A DNA stretch of 64,000 bases from Hyposmocoma kahamanoa (GCF_003589595.1 NW_020653772.1:775762-839761), one strand, 5' to 3'; positions 1 through 11,170 are shown, counted from the stretch's first letter. Numbers and translations: made by a program. Notes: generated by a model not told the origin, from the sequence alone.

Positions 1-412
1 TATTCTTTGGGCAGAAGTTTATTTGGTCTAACCACGTTTGTTATGCTGTCTGTTTTCCATATAATTTAGATTGCTTAAAATTAGTTTCGACAAAATTACT
101 ATTCTTAGATAAAATTGTACCGCCATACAATTTTATCATACAGCTCCAAAATTCTGGACTGTACTTTGCTGGTGCACAACAAACCCACTTACGTTCGTCA
201 TATCACTGTGATATGTTTTTGCTGTCATTTTCTAAAGATGACGACGACGACGAGACGAGGTGCTTTAATTTGACGAGTTGTATTGTGCGACACGTCTAAT
301 ACTTTTAGTATTTGTAATAAGAAATAATATAACAAAATTGTATCATGGATATCGTTTTTTTTTATAAAATAAAAATATTCAATTATGCATTTGTCAGACG
401 GTTTGTTGGGGA

Positions 413-456
413 AATAACGCACACATCTCAACATAATAACGCACACATCTCAACAT
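413..456. repeat. 22 bp tandem duplication at a SINE 3' edge
   Basis: A 22-base unit beginning AATAACGCACACATC is present twice in perfect tandem (413-434 and 435-456), directly next to the tail of the SINE that follows. It is probably the SINE's own tail repeat or a slippage product made at insertion. Confidence 0.8.
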
Positions 457-641
457 AGCCCCGCACTAGGGAAACCCTGTGTCGCGGGTGCCATAGACAC
501 ACACATAGACAACCACAAATTACACCCAAACTCACGAGAGAAATAAATGTAGGTCATACAAATATTTCTCCCGGCCCGGGAATCGAACCTGGGACCTCTG
601 CGTGGCAGTCCGGCGTGGTAACCGTTCGACCACGGAGGCAG
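457..641 (-). mobile_element. tRNA-derived SINE, nearly complete
   Basis: Read on the minus strand, the first 70 bases resemble a tRNA. They start GCCTCCGTGGTCGAACGG (A-box-like) and contain GGTTCGATTCC, a textbook B box for RNA polymerase III. A non-tRNA body of about 110 bases follows, ending near GTGCGGGGCTATG. Related copies lie at 3873-3965, 6945-7062 and 12282-12456. The acceptor ends do not pair well, so I read it as a SINE head and not a working tRNA gene. Confidence 0.85.
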
Positions 642-642
642 T

Positions 643-2015
643 CAAAATAGAAATAAAAATTGGGAAAAGAATACCTTGTCAATATGTCAAAATAGTGAAA
701 CATTAAATGGTGTAATGAAAAAAACCGTAACATGTTTTCGGACAAATGAAACAAATTCAATAAAAGGTTTTCGGAGAAACAAAATTCTATAAATCATGTT
801 TCTAGCTTGTGATAGGTAACCTTTTATAAGAATGAGAATGAAGAAAAATAATTAGAATCTTTCAGTTGATATTTTCCGTATTAATTTCGTAATTGTTTCT
901 CAGTGTTCGTCACATATAAAAAAATCTGCGGACAAAAGTATCGATACTATGTCCCCACATACTTGACATTGTTTTTTATTTTCGTCGAGTATTACTTGTT
1001 TCGGACAAACGTCAGATGAAGAACGAGAGCACAGGGCCTGACTACAGTAACGTGGCAGCCCCAACAGCATCACGCATTGTTATAGAAGACGCAGAGAGTG
1101 TTATAGTATAAGCTTCCATACAATTGACCTACCGGCTGCAAGTGTACAATGTCTGACATAAGCTCTGAACAAGGTCGTTTTATGTTTTGCATACCTACGG
1201 ATCAAAATGAAACATGTAAATAGCAATTACCTTATTATTTATAAATAAAAGATATAAAAATTCTTGTTTTTTATTTGCCCAGACATTACATTTACACTTA
1301 ATAGCATTTATAAATAATTATGATGAAGATGTCATGGACATTTTGTTTAGGTTTCGTCAAAATGCTTTGAAATCATTAAAATTCCGAACTTTTTAACATT
1401 CAACGCCATCTAGTTACTTAATGTGAAAACACTACGAAAAGTTCATTGACCGTGTGAATGCTGCCATATTAATAAAATAACAATTAGCGAGTTAATGGGC
1501 ATATTTTTAAACTAATGCAAGTTAATTTAGTAAATTATTACCAATCTGTTATGGTCGAAGTGATTAAAATAGTACAGTTTTCTTTAAACTCAATAATGTT
1601 TATATATACAATAAAAAAAAAGTTTCATGAAAAGAAGATTTCAAATGTTTCGGCAAAATACATTTTCCAAAATGGTCATCCTAAATGTCAAACAATAGAA
1701 CGACGCTTTGCATTTTCAAATGTTCACACGGTAGCAATTTTCCCGTACCATACTGTACCTTACGTGGTCAACATAAAGTTGATATTTGATAAATAGAATT
1801 GGGAGACGGAGTGTGTTACAGACGCATTTGACGTATAACCCAATAAAATAACACTGCACTAAATTATTGACATTGTAACAGATGAGGGGAAGGGTCGCGG
1901 AGTGCAGGGGGAAGCTAATTAGTATTACTTGACACTTTACTTTTATTTTACGACGCGCATATGTAATTTGGTCGAATAAAATTACTCATTTTTCATACAA
2001 CGTTGATGGGGATCT
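643..2015. other. AT-rich stretch without a supported gene
   Basis: The only ORFs are short, and none shows a recognisable domain. No splice-supported exon or clear repeat copy was seen. Confidence 0.5.
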
Positions 2016-2172
2016 GTGCTCGTATTTATTATAACCTTTTTTATTATATTTCGGTTTTATTTAGCACGGGAAATAGTGAAATTCGGCTCGTTTGTGTGTT
2101 ATTTTATCAAAGAAGTGAATAAATGTGATAATCGTGGCGTTTTTAAGTGTGAAACAAGGTGTATTAAGTCAA
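2016..2172 (+). other. Candidate 5' UTR exon of the zinc-finger gene
   Basis: The stretch ends at a strong donor, CAAAA/GTAAGTG. The first supported coding exon downstream (5608) begins exactly with ATG right after its acceptor, so a noncoding first exon must lie upstream and this donor is the best candidate seen. The left edge is arbitrary and no core promoter was identified. This is inference only. Confidence 0.25.
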
Positions 2173-2694
2173 AAGTAAGTGTTTTTCGTAGTATAATTAG
2201 ATCAATGTACTTACGCACAACTTTTTAGTAGCATGTGCAGTTATTTCATGAGATCTTTCTATTGTTTAGGCTTCCTTCATTATTTGTTGTGCGCCATATT
2301 GAAATATTTACATGCTTTTTGGTAAATTAACGGGCCCTTATCAATCTCTTTAAACGTTTAAGTTTAAATTTTCGAATTTAAAATTCCTAATGTTTGTTTT
2401 TTTGGCAACGCGTCAGTTTGTTGAATACCTAACATTTCAAAATTTAATATCAAATGAATTTGTATATCTTGTTGTTATTTTATTAACATTTTAATGTATT
2501 TAAGACATTTTAAACATGTTTTTATTACACTATCAACATCCATAGGTGTTATGTATCGATTTTCGGCTAACAATTAACACGCCTATTGTATTAAATTCCA
2601 TAGAATTACATCATAATATTATTTATTAAATATTATCTGTGAATAGAATATTGTTTATATCTGTAGGTAGATATAATAATAACCTGTTTTTGGC

Positions 2695-2782
2695 ATGTAA
2701 TAATAATATATTATTATTATTATATTATAATAGTATTATAATATAATAATAATATATTCTATAATAATATATTATAATATAT
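2695..2782. repeat. AT microsatellite of TAA/TTA units
   Basis: Runs of TAA and TTA alternate here and can fold back on themselves. Confidence 0.8.
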
Positions 2783-2951
2783 TCAAAATCCAAAGTCAGG
2801 TCAAAACTATATATTATCACAACCACAGTATGTTCTTTTCGAGGCAATGTCGAGGTAGAAGTTGTGCTGGACAGCAATTCTATAATCGACGATCATATTA
2901 GATTACATTTTAAAATATAAATGTTTCTAATTATGAAAAACAAATGCAGAG

Positions 2952-3085
2952 TTGAAATTGTTTTTCTAAATTGCGTATATTTGTTTTTTCAAACAAACCA
3001 ACATTTCGGGCCCTTTACAGGTCCCATGGTCACAGTTGACCTGTTTAAATGTGATTTAAATCCGGAAATATAGTTTCAATTCCAA
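2952..3085. mobile_element. MITE family D, copy 1
   Basis: It contains the core CGGGCCCTTTACAGG flanked by inverted arms: GCGTATATTTG on the left, and ATTTAAATCCGGAAATATAG on the right. The family is clearest at 53526-53674, where the arms are nearly perfect. A third degraded copy is at 61539-61632. The superfamily is unknown. Confidence 0.65.
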
Positions 3086-3872
3086 TATGCAACAATTGCA
3101 AAAAGCTAAGAACTCGATAAATGCCAAGTTGTGTTATAAAATTATATATTTCATAAATTTTACTGCATATCACAATTGACAGCTATGTACGGCAATTAAC
3201 TCCTTGAACATAGTTATGAATTACGAAACTTGATGAGCGGACAAACATCAAAACTGCCATGATAGCGTGCCGGTACTTTAAATGCGATTTTTTAGTGACT
3301 TATTTTATTTATTTCATTGAAAAACAAATGAATCATGCTTTTTTGGCATTTGGATAGACAGAAGCATCAGACTTGCTATAGTCCTGATATCCATTCCCAA
3401 CTTTGACATTCATGTTGTAACTAAAAACGACAAACGACAAAAAAAGATGATTGAAAATATGTTTTGTAAATAATTATACTGTTTTCCGCGAATTGCTCCA
3501 GACCCTACTCCTTCAGATACATATAATTGAAACAAACATGATTATTTTCTAGTATTTGCCCCACACAATAGCACCTTTGTAAACATTAATGTTAAGTCTA
3601 ATAAATGCTCTTTCAGGTAATTATTAATTATTTGTCCAGAAATAAATGGATATATTTCAAAAATTACGAATTTGTAAGGTTACTTTCAAAAAAATTAAGG
3701 CTGCTTGAATATGTGCCATGTTGTAGCAATTTTGCAATTTTTTGTTTATTGTAACATACCTGTACTTGAGATGTCGATTTTGTGAAATTAGTAAACATAC
3801 AAATACAAAACAAATGGAAAAAGTTATAAATTATTTTCCTCAAAATTGAACTAAGGTAATATACTCTTTAAC

Positions 3873-3965
3873 TGCCTCTATGGCCAAACAATTACCATAC
3901 GGGACTGCTACATATAGGGCTCGGGTTCGATTCACTGGCCAGGAGAAATAATTGTATGGCCTACA
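3873..3965 (+). mobile_element. tRNA-derived SINE fragment
   Basis: TGCCTCTATGGCCAAACAAT resembles the SINE head at 641, GGGTTCGATTC is the B box, and ATTGTATGGCCTACAT matches the start of the SINE body. It is truncated just before the assembly gap. Confidence 0.7.
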
Positions 3966-4003
3966 TCTTCATCATCAAGTATAGTTACATAAATTCAGAT
4001 AGT

Positions 4004-4013
4004 NNNNNNNNNN
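4004..4013. other. Assembly gap of 10 N
   Basis: Ten consecutive N bases. Sequence on either side may not be contiguous. Confidence 1.
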
Positions 4014-4640
4014 TCACCCAAACATCGAGGATTGTAGAGAACTTTGTGACTATACTGAATGCTCTCAGGGACAGGAATAAAGTGGTCCTGCGCTGGCTTC
4101 CAGGTCACTCTGAAGTTGAGGGAAACGGGCAGCAGACAAATTGGCAAAGGTTGGTGCTAGGGAAACCTTTATTGGACCCAAACCCTTTATAGGGATGGCA
4201 TACGGCCTGGCAAAGCTCTCTCTGCTGAACAAAAGGATACATGTCTCCCGAGAAGAGTGGCTACAGAGTAAGAGCATTCAAAATCTTGAGCATTCAAAAG
4301 CCCTGATAGTTGCCTACAGTGCCAAATACTGTAGAGAAGCTCTTCAGAATGCTCATTAGAGTCTTAACAGGACATTATGGCTTGAACAAGCACATGTTAA
4401 ATATTGGGCAGAGAGAGAATAGAGAGTGTAGATTCTGCCACGGGGCGGATGAACTCCTGCTCATCTTCTCACCCAATGTTATCCCCTGATCGGCGTACAA
4501 AACTCCATACTAGGAAGGCATATGCCACAGGACCAGATACCAGAGGACTTTAAATCTGTTGGAGCCAGGAAAGTCCTTCAGTTCTTCAATGCTGTCGGTC
4601 TTGGCTCCGAACTGTAATTAGTGTCACATGAAAAACACCG
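4014..4640 (+). pseudogene. LINE ORF2 C-terminal remnant with RNase H domain
   Basis: Frames here read VVLRWLPGHSEVEGNG, the last conserved block of an RNase H domain, followed by a linker with SLLNKRIHVSREEW. A downstream tail reads LTGHYGLNKHM and CRFCHG, the RNase H-side zinc-knuckle end of an I/LOA/R1-like LINE. The reading crosses several frames (4014-4190, 4141-4359, then a third). The copy is dead and 5' truncated at or inside the gap. Clade assignment is uncertain. Confidence 0.7.
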
Positions 4641-5100
4641 TCTTTCGCATAGAAGCATAAAAATCACAGACACCGGTGTCAGCAAAAGTGCCGAATGCTC
4701 TATAGCAAGGAAGAGGTCAAAATGAAGTCCTGAACACATTATAATTGCCTTACTCATTTACTTACTTTGTAGTGTTTACTGTTGCAATTAATAATTTACC
4801 TTAACTGTCCAGATGTAAGACTTATATCCAGTTAAGGTTATGCAATTACATAATTTATTTAAATAGTTGAATGGTTTTTAAAATAAATACATTTAAATAA
4901 TTACTGTACTTGCTACTGCACCTGTCAGCTTGAGACATAAACTGTATCAAGTGCAAATGGCAAGTGATAAAAACCCCACAACAACTGGAAAAAAAAAAGA
5001 AAACAAAAAACATTTTTCTAATTGTGGGTGCAGTCTGATACATTGCAATATGATTAGGCGGTTGATTCCATCATCCACAAAACAGAAGATCTCCTTTTAG

Positions 5101-5317
5101 AAGAGTTCGTCCAGGGAAGTATTGCCTCCTTTTCAGCTGCCAAGCAGTAGAGTAAAGGTTGCTGGTGAAATTATAGGCACATGGGACTTACCAACGTATG
5201 TCGCCGGGTGACAGGTGCTGTGGCAGCGCCCTGATATCTTTGCGATTTTAAACTCAGAGTGGCTCTGCAACAGTCGCTTCCTACCCCAGGCGCACGACTT
5301 ATTGGTCTCGTCACTTA
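5101..5317 (+). mobile_element. Dispersed repeat family A, copy 1
   Basis: This is a short element of about 270 bp whose consensus runs from GAGTTCGTCCAGGGAAGTA through CATGGGACTTGTCAACTTATG and GATCTTTGCGATTTAAAGC to GCGCACGACTTGT and CCGTCACTT. It has no coding capacity and no clear tRNA head or terminal inverted repeat. Its class is undetermined; a SINE-like or non-autonomous element is possible. About fifteen copies occur in this window. Confidence 0.8.
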
Positions 5318-5607
5318 CATTTCAAATTCAAAATTGTTTATTGAAGACTACATGGATCCATGGTGTTAGTACATTACAAGAAAACTCTACAGCTATGTCA
5401 GTAATAATTTTACATAATACAATAATAAAATAAAATAATAATAATTAAATAATACATACAATGAAAAATCGAAATTAATTACTAAAAACTAAGCCGACAT
5501 CCAATGCCTCTGTAGAGCACTGTTCAGTCTATCGACTAATATCCTATGTTTAGCATCGTAAAAAACACTTATAAAGTTTGTGTTTATTGTTAATTTCTAT
5601 ATTCCAG

Positions 5608-6111
5608 ATGTTCTGCATCCAAGAACCCGATCCCCACAAAGATCCGTTCTCAGAAACAGATCCACTAAGCAGCACTGTCGTCTCTGAGTCCAGTGACGAT
5701 GAGCCATCATCGAAACGCCTCAAAACCTCCTACACATCGCCCGGAATCAATCTGAAAGTCTACCAAATACCAGCATTTACCAACAAATCATTAACTATAT
5801 ACCCTTCACCACCTACCTCGCTACCGCAGTTCGTCGGCAATCCATTAAATCTAGCCAATCCGTTAACTTTAACCAATAACTTAAATAACCATGCGAATAA
5901 CATTGTGAAGAATTTACAAAATCGGTATTCCTTACCGGCTAAATTGACTATAACTCCGATACAGAGTCCTAAACCTGCAGTGACGAATACAGGTGAGGTT
6001 ATTCGGTATAAGAAAAATGGAGAGGTAGCAAAGAAAAGGGGACCACCTAAAGGGTACAAGAGAAAGCCGAAGGACTTGTCTCAGAGTTTCTCTAATGGAG
6101 CTTTATTACAG
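5608..6111 (+). CDS. C2H2 zinc-finger protein, coding exon 1 (N-terminal, AT-hook-like)
   Basis: First of five in-frame coding exons of a predicted 386-residue protein. The acceptor TATTCCAG sits directly before ATG, and the exon ends TTACAG/GTTTGT after 168 codons (phase 0). The product is rich in Ser, Pro, Asn and Thr. It has an acidic serine patch (SESSDDEPSSKR) near residue 30-42. Near residues 141-155 it has a basic Gly-Pro segment, KKRGPPKGYKRKPKD, resembling an AT-hook or nuclear-localisation segment. Together with the zinc fingers downstream this suggests a nuclear DNA-binding protein. The opposite-strand ORF of 99 codons here is a shadow. The ATG could be internal if an unseen coding exon exists upstream. 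I do not recognise the ortholog. Confidence 0.8.
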
Positions 6112-6488
6112 GTTTGTTATCCATTTTTTAAGTACTGGGGTCAGAACCTAAACTATAGTGCACTTCTCTTAAGGGTAAGTAGGGAGGGTCACGATAATCA
6201 AAACTGACTTAGAAAGTTACTATAGTAGATATTATAGTAGGGTGCCTCTGAAGTAATTACGGCGTTTGAAAAAAAAACCAGAATTAACTTTATACTACGT
6301 ACATGTAATTTTTTCCTTGGGATTTTTTTGTGTTAAGTTAATATAAAAAAGTACGTGTTTCCAATTTTTTTTGGTGGTGGGTGTTCCAATTTTTTTATCT
6401 TGCCTAAGTGGGCGGTGAGTCAAAGAGTTTGAGAACCTATGACTTATAGTATAATAATAATATGAATAAATGAATAAATTTCTTTCAG

Positions 6489-6648
6489 GCCCAGAACACA
6501 ATTTTGACGAGTCTTCTAGCAGCATCTAACACCACAATAACCTCAACCAACACCATTCCAACCACATCAACCAATTTGACTGCTCTGACCACACTGCCCA
6601 CGTTGCCACAGCAGTTGACTGTTGTACCACAGATCACAGTGCCTGAAG
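6489..6648 (+). CDS. C2H2 zinc-finger protein, coding exon 2 (Thr-rich linker)
   Basis: The acceptor is TTTCTTTCAG and the donor is GAAG/GTAAGT. Its 160 nt keep the frame (phase 0 in, phase 1 out). The product is a low-complexity Thr/Asn/Leu-rich linker starting AQNTILTSLLAASN and ending QITVPEG. It was assigned because both splice sites are strong and the frame fits exons 1 and 3. Confidence 0.8.
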
Positions 6649-6761
6649 GTAAGTACCTGATGACATACTGCCAATGAGTTTGGCAGAGACTAGGAACTAC
6701 AGGACAAGAAATACAATTGTAGTAGAAGTTCTTGTGTTAGTTTTGATTTTCGTGTTTTCAG

Positions 6762-6892
6762 GCGTCGAGCTCGTAGAACTCCTTCTCGATCCTGAAGACT
6801 GGTTTCCTTCCGAGCCTTACAAGATGGTGTTTAGTCGCAAGAAGAATCCCAAGTGGAAGAACTTCCCGTATCGATGTGAACATTGCTTTAAG
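6762..6892 (+). CDS. C2H2 zinc-finger protein, coding exon 3 (first half of finger 1)
   Basis: The acceptor is GTTTTCAG and the donor is TTTAAG/GTAAAA; phase 1 in, phase 0 out. It encodes an acidic then basic stretch (GVELVELLLDPEDWFPSEPY, then SRKKNPKWKNFPYRCEHCFK). The pair C-x2-C is the first half of a C2H2 finger. Its histidines lie in the next exon, so the intron splits the finger. Confidence 0.85.
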
Positions 6893-6944
6893 GTAAAATT
6901 TACCAAATGGTAGTTTTTTTTAGGTACTGGCAACACTAAAACTG

Positions 6945-7062
6945 TTTATGGCCTACACTTATTTCTCTCGTGAGTTTGGGTGTAAGTTGTGGATGTCTAT
7001 GTGTGTGTCCATGACACCCGCGACACAGGGTTTCCCTAGTGCGGGACTATGTTGAGTGTGTG
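6945..7062 (+). mobile_element. SINE body fragment inside the zinc-finger gene intron
   Basis: ATGGCCTACACTTATTTCTC through ACACAGGGTTTCCCTAGTGC matches the body of the SINE at 457-641. The tRNA head is missing. It fills most of the 183 bp intron and ends about 14 bases from the acceptor of the next exon. Confidence 0.8.
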
Positions 7063-7075
7063 AAAATGATTTTAG

Positions 7076-7262
7076 GGTTACCGCGTAGTGTCGACCCTGC
7101 TGCAACACGCTGCAGAGCGCCACGGCTCCGTGCCCAAGGAGCTGGCCTTCCCCTGTCCCTGCTGCCCGCACGTGTCCACCCGGCGCAAGCACCACAAGAA
7201 ACATCTCGAGACTCACGAGGGACGGCGGCACAGGATATTCTGCCTTTACTGTCTACCGCCAC
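7076..7262 (+). CDS. C2H2 zinc-finger protein, coding exon 4 (fingers 1b and 2)
   Basis: The acceptor is ATTTTAG, the donor is CGCCAC/GTGAGT, phase 0 in and phase 1 out. The exon completes finger 1 (C-x2-C-x12-H-x4-H). It encodes all of finger 2 in the block CPCCPHVSTRRKHHKKH (C-x2-C-x12-H-x3-H). It ends with another Cys pair in FCLYC. The exon is GC-rich compared with its surroundings, as expected for conserved coding DNA. Confidence 0.9.
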
Positions 7263-7602
7263 GTGAGTTACGCTCAATTTATTTACAATACCAGCTGTAG
7301 CACTGTGGCGCTCTTTTACGACTTTGGAAGCATTGGTGGCGCGGTATTCACTGTCAAAGCAACCGAGAATCGCAAAAGGCTCCAATACACCAACATCTAG
7401 TAGTCGTAGAAAGTGCGTTTAAGGTTCAGAAGAAGTATGCAGCTGTATAACGTTGTTCAAAAAACTAAACATACTGCCTTTGCCGTGCATGTACATTAGA
7501 GATATCTGCGTATTTGTCAAAACTTATCTTCAATATTTCAAAACTCGTGGTAAAATTAATCAAAGGCAGACTAGAGCAAAAATTATGAATCTTTTGTACT
7601 AA

Positions 7603-8100
7603 CCTCGTTGCTATCCAGGAGCTACTTTTAGTCAAATTATTACACTGTTAAGTGATTGCAACTTTGATAAATATACAACAGTGATTCTTATAATAGGTGA
7701 TAGTACTAACATTAGTAAAAAAGAAGTAAATAGTAGCATTGACGTGTTCTTGAGAATTCATGAGAAGTGTGGGTGTAAATTCATACTAAGTGCATTCCCT
7801 TACTGCTCTAACCTAGGCATCGCTCGTAATAAGTATATATATAACATAAATTCGCACATACATAATTTGACTTGCCGTCATAGTGACGTTATATTTTGTT
7901 TTGACATTAATAAGTTCGTAAGGAACTTCAAACTTTTTGAGGATAATTTACTTTTACCCCTAAGGTATCTAAGACATATAGCTAGTTTGCTATCTTTTAA
8001 TATTAAGGACGCTGTTATAGAAGATATAACACAGTCCCACGACAATGCTCCTACTTTAAGTAGCAACAGTATACATTTTACTAACCATAATTTAAACTAA
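7603..8100 (+). CDS. LINE ORF1 C-terminal part, SGNH/esterase-like
   Basis: Open from 7603 to the stop at 8098-8100. The readable product begins with CYPGATFSQI, then VILIIGDSTN, then a block with CKFILSAFPYC and a later run of short hydrophobic segments. Pattern and position (directly before ORF2) resemble the esterase-like domain known from CR1-type ORF1 proteins. The catalytic start of such a domain and any zinc-finger region are missing here, because a stop lies at 7600-7602. Likely non-functional; the esterase assignment is tentative. Confidence 0.55.
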   Translation, partial: PRCYPGATFSQIITLLSDCNFDKYTTVILIIGDSTNISKKEVNSSIDVFLRIHEKCGCKFILSAFPYCSNLGIARNKYIYNINSHIHNLTCRHSDVIFCFDINKFVRNFKLFEDNLLLPLRYLRHIASLLSFNIKDAVIEDITQSHDNAPTLSSNSIHFTNHNLN

Positions 8101-10985
8101 AAAACACGACAACAGAAAAGTCTAATCGTTTCCATGTAGTACATCAAAATATTCAAGGCTTTTCTGGCAAAATATTAGAAATAAGTCTTTTTTTGCACGA
8201 TATTTCCGTTGACGTGTTTTGTGTTACAGAACACTGGCTGAAAGATTACGAAGCCATTAACAATATAGAAAATTATGTAATAGTCAGTTCGTTCATAAGA
8301 AAGAGCTTAAGTAGAGGCGGATCCATGATTATTATTAAGCGTAACTTAAAATTTAAAGAGCGTAAGGATATCACAAATCTTTCTACTGAACGAACTATTG
8401 AGATTTCATGTGTGGAATTGGATCAGTTTGTCGTCTTATGTGTATACAGGCCCCCCTCTGCTAATTTTAACGAGTTTGAATTAATTATGGAAGACAGTTT
8501 AAAGCGGATTTTTCCAACCAAAAAAAACGTAGTAATATGTGGAGATTTCAATGTAAACCTGTTGGAAAACTGTTCTACTTCTGTAAGACTCATTAATTTA
8601 TTTCAAAGTTTTAACTTGATTAATCTTTTTTTAGAACCAACTCGCATTACTGCCTCCTCTTCTACTTGTATTGATAACATCTTTTGTAACACAGACGCAG
8701 TGTCTAAATCAATAATAAATTGCTTAAGATCCGACCATAGTGGCCAATTGGCTTCTTTTAATTGTAAAATGAGCAAGAAGGTAGACCAATTTCTCTGCAG
8801 ACCGATTACCACAGAACGAATAATTAGATTTCAAAATAATATCGGCAACAGTTTAAATTCCCTATCCCATATACCGGAGGATCCAAATACTTTATATAAC
8901 ACGATATTTGGTTTAATTAAAAATGAATTTGACAATATATTTAAATCGAAAACATTAACTTTCCATAGAGAGACTAAATTCAACGACTGGGCAACAGTAG
9001 GTATTCATAAGAGTAGGTCTCGTTTGTATGAGCTATATGCTATGAAAACTTATAATACTAATTCCAATTTCATAGAATATGTTAGAATTTATTCGAAAAT
9101 ATTTAAAAAAGTTTGTGTAGCTGCTAAGGTTAAGTTTCACAGCGACAAAATTAGACAATCGATAAATAAATCTAAAACTACTTGGAGCATAATAAATAAA
9201 GAGTCAGGCAGGGTTAAACTACACGATAGAGATATAGTTTTAGAATTAGACAGCAAACTTATAAAATCTAAAGATAAAGTAGCCCAAGCTTTTGAATCGT
9301 TCTTTTCGGAAATTGCTGTGAACACTACAAAATCATTAAATTCCTCCCCTTCACTTGCTATTGATCTCCTAAAGGAAAATGTTAACGTTTGTGGCAGTTT
9401 ATTTAATTTTCGTCATGTTAATCCACAAGACATCATAAAAGCTTTTAAGTCAATACATGTTAAAAAAACTGAAGATCTCTGGGGCATATCAACTAAAGTT
9501 ATAGACTCAGTTATTAATCTCATTTCCCCACAGTTAGCTGTAGCTTTCAATAGGTGCGTTGACGAAGGTGTTTTTCCCGATTTAATGAAATACAGCAAGG
9601 TTATTCCCTTATCCAAAAGCGGTAGGAAAGTTGATCCTAGCAACTATAGGCCCATTTCAATTTTACCAGCTTTAAGTAAAATATTCGAAAAGGTTATGCT
9701 AACTCAATTACTGTCCTTTTTCGGTAGGAATCATATTTTTCATAGTGAACAATACGGGTTTACTAGTGGTAGATCGACTAGCGATGCGGGGGTAGCGTTA
9801 CTAAAACACATCTTTGATGCTTGGGAAAGGTCCCAGAACGCTATTGGTGTTTTCTGTGACCTCTCAAAGGCATTTGATTGCGTTGATCATAATACTCTTA
9901 TTAGTAAGCTGGAACATTACGGTGTAAATGGCAAGGCGTCGAAACTTGTCTCGTCATATCTCAACGGTAGAATTCAGAAAGTAGGCATAAATGGAGCGAC
10001 TTCTTTGGGTTCTCCAGTAAAAATGGGTGTTCCGCAGGGCTCAATACTTGGACCTTTCTTATTTCTGATTTATATTAATGATCTGCCATTCTTTGTTAAG
10101 GACCATTGCGAAATAGTGTTGTTTGCTGATGACACATCCTTGATTTTTAAAACAGACAGACATGACATTAACTATGACCGTATTAATGATACCCTCTCTA
10201 AAGTAGTTTATTGGTTTAATGCTAACAATTTATTGCTTAATGCCAAGAAGACAAAATGTGTTAAATTTGAATTACCTAACGTAAAATCGACTAGTCCAAG
10301 CATAGAAATAAACGGAGAAAAGTTAGACCTTGTTAATAAAGCAGTCTTCTTGGGAGTGACCTTAGATAGTAAACTTCAGTGGTTTCCACATATATCGTCC
10401 CTGGCCAGCAGATTAAGCTCCGCTGCATACGCAGTCCGCAGAATACGTGAGCTTACCGATGTTAGTACTGCTAGACTAGTTTACTTTAGTTACTTCCATA
10501 GTATAATGTCCTACGGGATTCTCATGTGGGGTAAAGCGGCAGATATTCAAACTATATTTGTATTGCAAAAACGAGCGATTCGTTCTGTGTACCGTCTAGG
10601 CTCTCGGGTATCTCTCAGAGAAAAGTTTAAGGAGACTGGTATCATGACTGTGGCATCACAGTACATTTACTCAAATATTTTATATGCCCGTAAAAATATA
10701 CATAATTTCAATAAGAAAGAAGATATCCATAATATTAACCTTAGAGCTAAGTCCAAACTCATGGTACCACGATTTCGTTTAACCAAGGTAAACAACTCTT
10801 TTATGGGGAACTGTATACGTTTTTACAATAAGATTCCGGAGCATATATTAAGTTTATCATTTCCTAAGTTTAAAAACTACATTAAAAATATTTTGATCGA
10901 AAAATCATATTACAAAATTGAAGACTACGTGTTAGATAAAGATGTATGGAAAGACGACATGGCTCCAGAATCCACACAAATTTGA
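8091..10985 (+). CDS. LINE ORF2: AP endonuclease plus reverse transcriptase, uninterrupted
   Basis: The open frame starts at 8091, overlapping the end of ORF1 by 10 bases. No ATG precedes the conserved N-terminus HVVHQNIQGFSGK, so a non-AUG start or reinitiation is likely. The endonuclease part has VFCVTEHWL, VYRPPS, ICGDFNVNLL and SDHSG. The reverse transcriptase part has NYRPISILPALSKIFEKV, FCDLSKAFDCVDH, GVPQGSILGPFLF and the catalytic FADD at 10122-10133. A C-terminal region of about 250 residues follows (IRFYNKIPEHI). No stop or frameshift was seen, so this ORF could still encode a working enzyme for target-primed reverse transcription. Confidence 0.92.
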   Translation, partial: FKLKNTTTEKSNRFHVVHQNIQGFSGKILEISLFLHDISVDVFCVTEHWLKDYEAINNIENYVIVSSFIRKSLSRGGSMIIIKRNLKFKERKDITNLSTERTIEISCVELDQFVVLCVYRPPSANFNEFELIMEDSLKRIFPTKKNVVICGDFNVNLLENCSTSVRLINLFQSFNLINLFLEPTRITASSSTCIDNIFCNTDAVSKSIINCLRSDHSGQLASFNCKMSKKVDQFLCRPITTERIIRFQNNIGNSLNSLSHIPEDPNTLYNTIFGLIKNEFDNIFKSKTLTFHRETKFNDWATVGIHKSRSRLYELYAMKTYNTNSNFIEYVRIYSKIFKKVCVAAKVKFHSDKIRQSINKSKTTWSIINKESGRVKLHDRDIVLELDSKLIKSKDKVAQAFESFFSEIAVNTTKSLNSSPSLAIDLLKENVNVCGSLFNFRHVNPQDIIKAFKSIHVKKTEDLWGISTKVIDSVINLISPQLAVAFNRCVDEGVFPDLMKYSKVIPLSKSGRKVDPSNYRPISILPALSKIFEKVMLTQLLSFFGRNHIFHSEQYGFTSGRSTSDAGVALLKHIFDAWERSQNAIGVFCDLSKAFDCVDHNTLISKLEHYGVNGKASKLVSSYLNGRIQKVGINGATSLGSPVKMGVPQGSILGPFLFLIYINDLPFFVKDHCEIVLFADDTSLIFKTDRHDINYDRINDTLSKVVYWFNANNLLLNAKKTKCVKFELPNVKSTSPSIEINGEKLDLVNKAVFLGVTLDSKLQWFPHISSLASRLSSAAYAVRRIRELTDVSTARLVYFSYFHSIMSYGILMWGKAADIQTIFVLQKRAIRSVYRLGSRVSLREKFKETGIMTVASQYIYSNILYARKNIHNFNKKEDIHNINLRAKSKLMVPRFRLTKVNNSFMGNCIRFYNKIPEHILSLSFPKFKNYIKNILIEKSYYKIEDYVLDKDVWKDDMAPESTQI

Positions 10986-11141
10986 TTCAAAATGTATTCC
11001 ATAGCATTTAAGTTTATTTGAAAAGAGCAATCCCTAGAGTTTCTTGCTCGTTCTTCTCAGGGAGATCAGCGTAGTGAACGAGCAGTGCCTTAAATGTGAC
11101 GTTTTCAAGTGTAAATTTATTTTACCTATGGAATAAATCAT

Positions 11142-11170
11142 CTTTGACTTTGACTTTGACTTTGACTTTG
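11142..11170 (+). repeat. (TTTGAC)n tail of the LINE
   Basis: Nearly five perfect TTTGAC units follow directly after the LINE 3' UTR, the usual place for a LINE tail repeat. Confidence 0.9.

Noticed and set aside
572..641. tRNA gene on the minus strand
   Set aside because: It has A and B box-like motifs but poor acceptor-stem pairing and continues into a SINE body found at three other places.
5760..6059. 99-codon minus-strand ORF
   Set aside because: Antisense shadow of zinc-finger gene coding exon 1.
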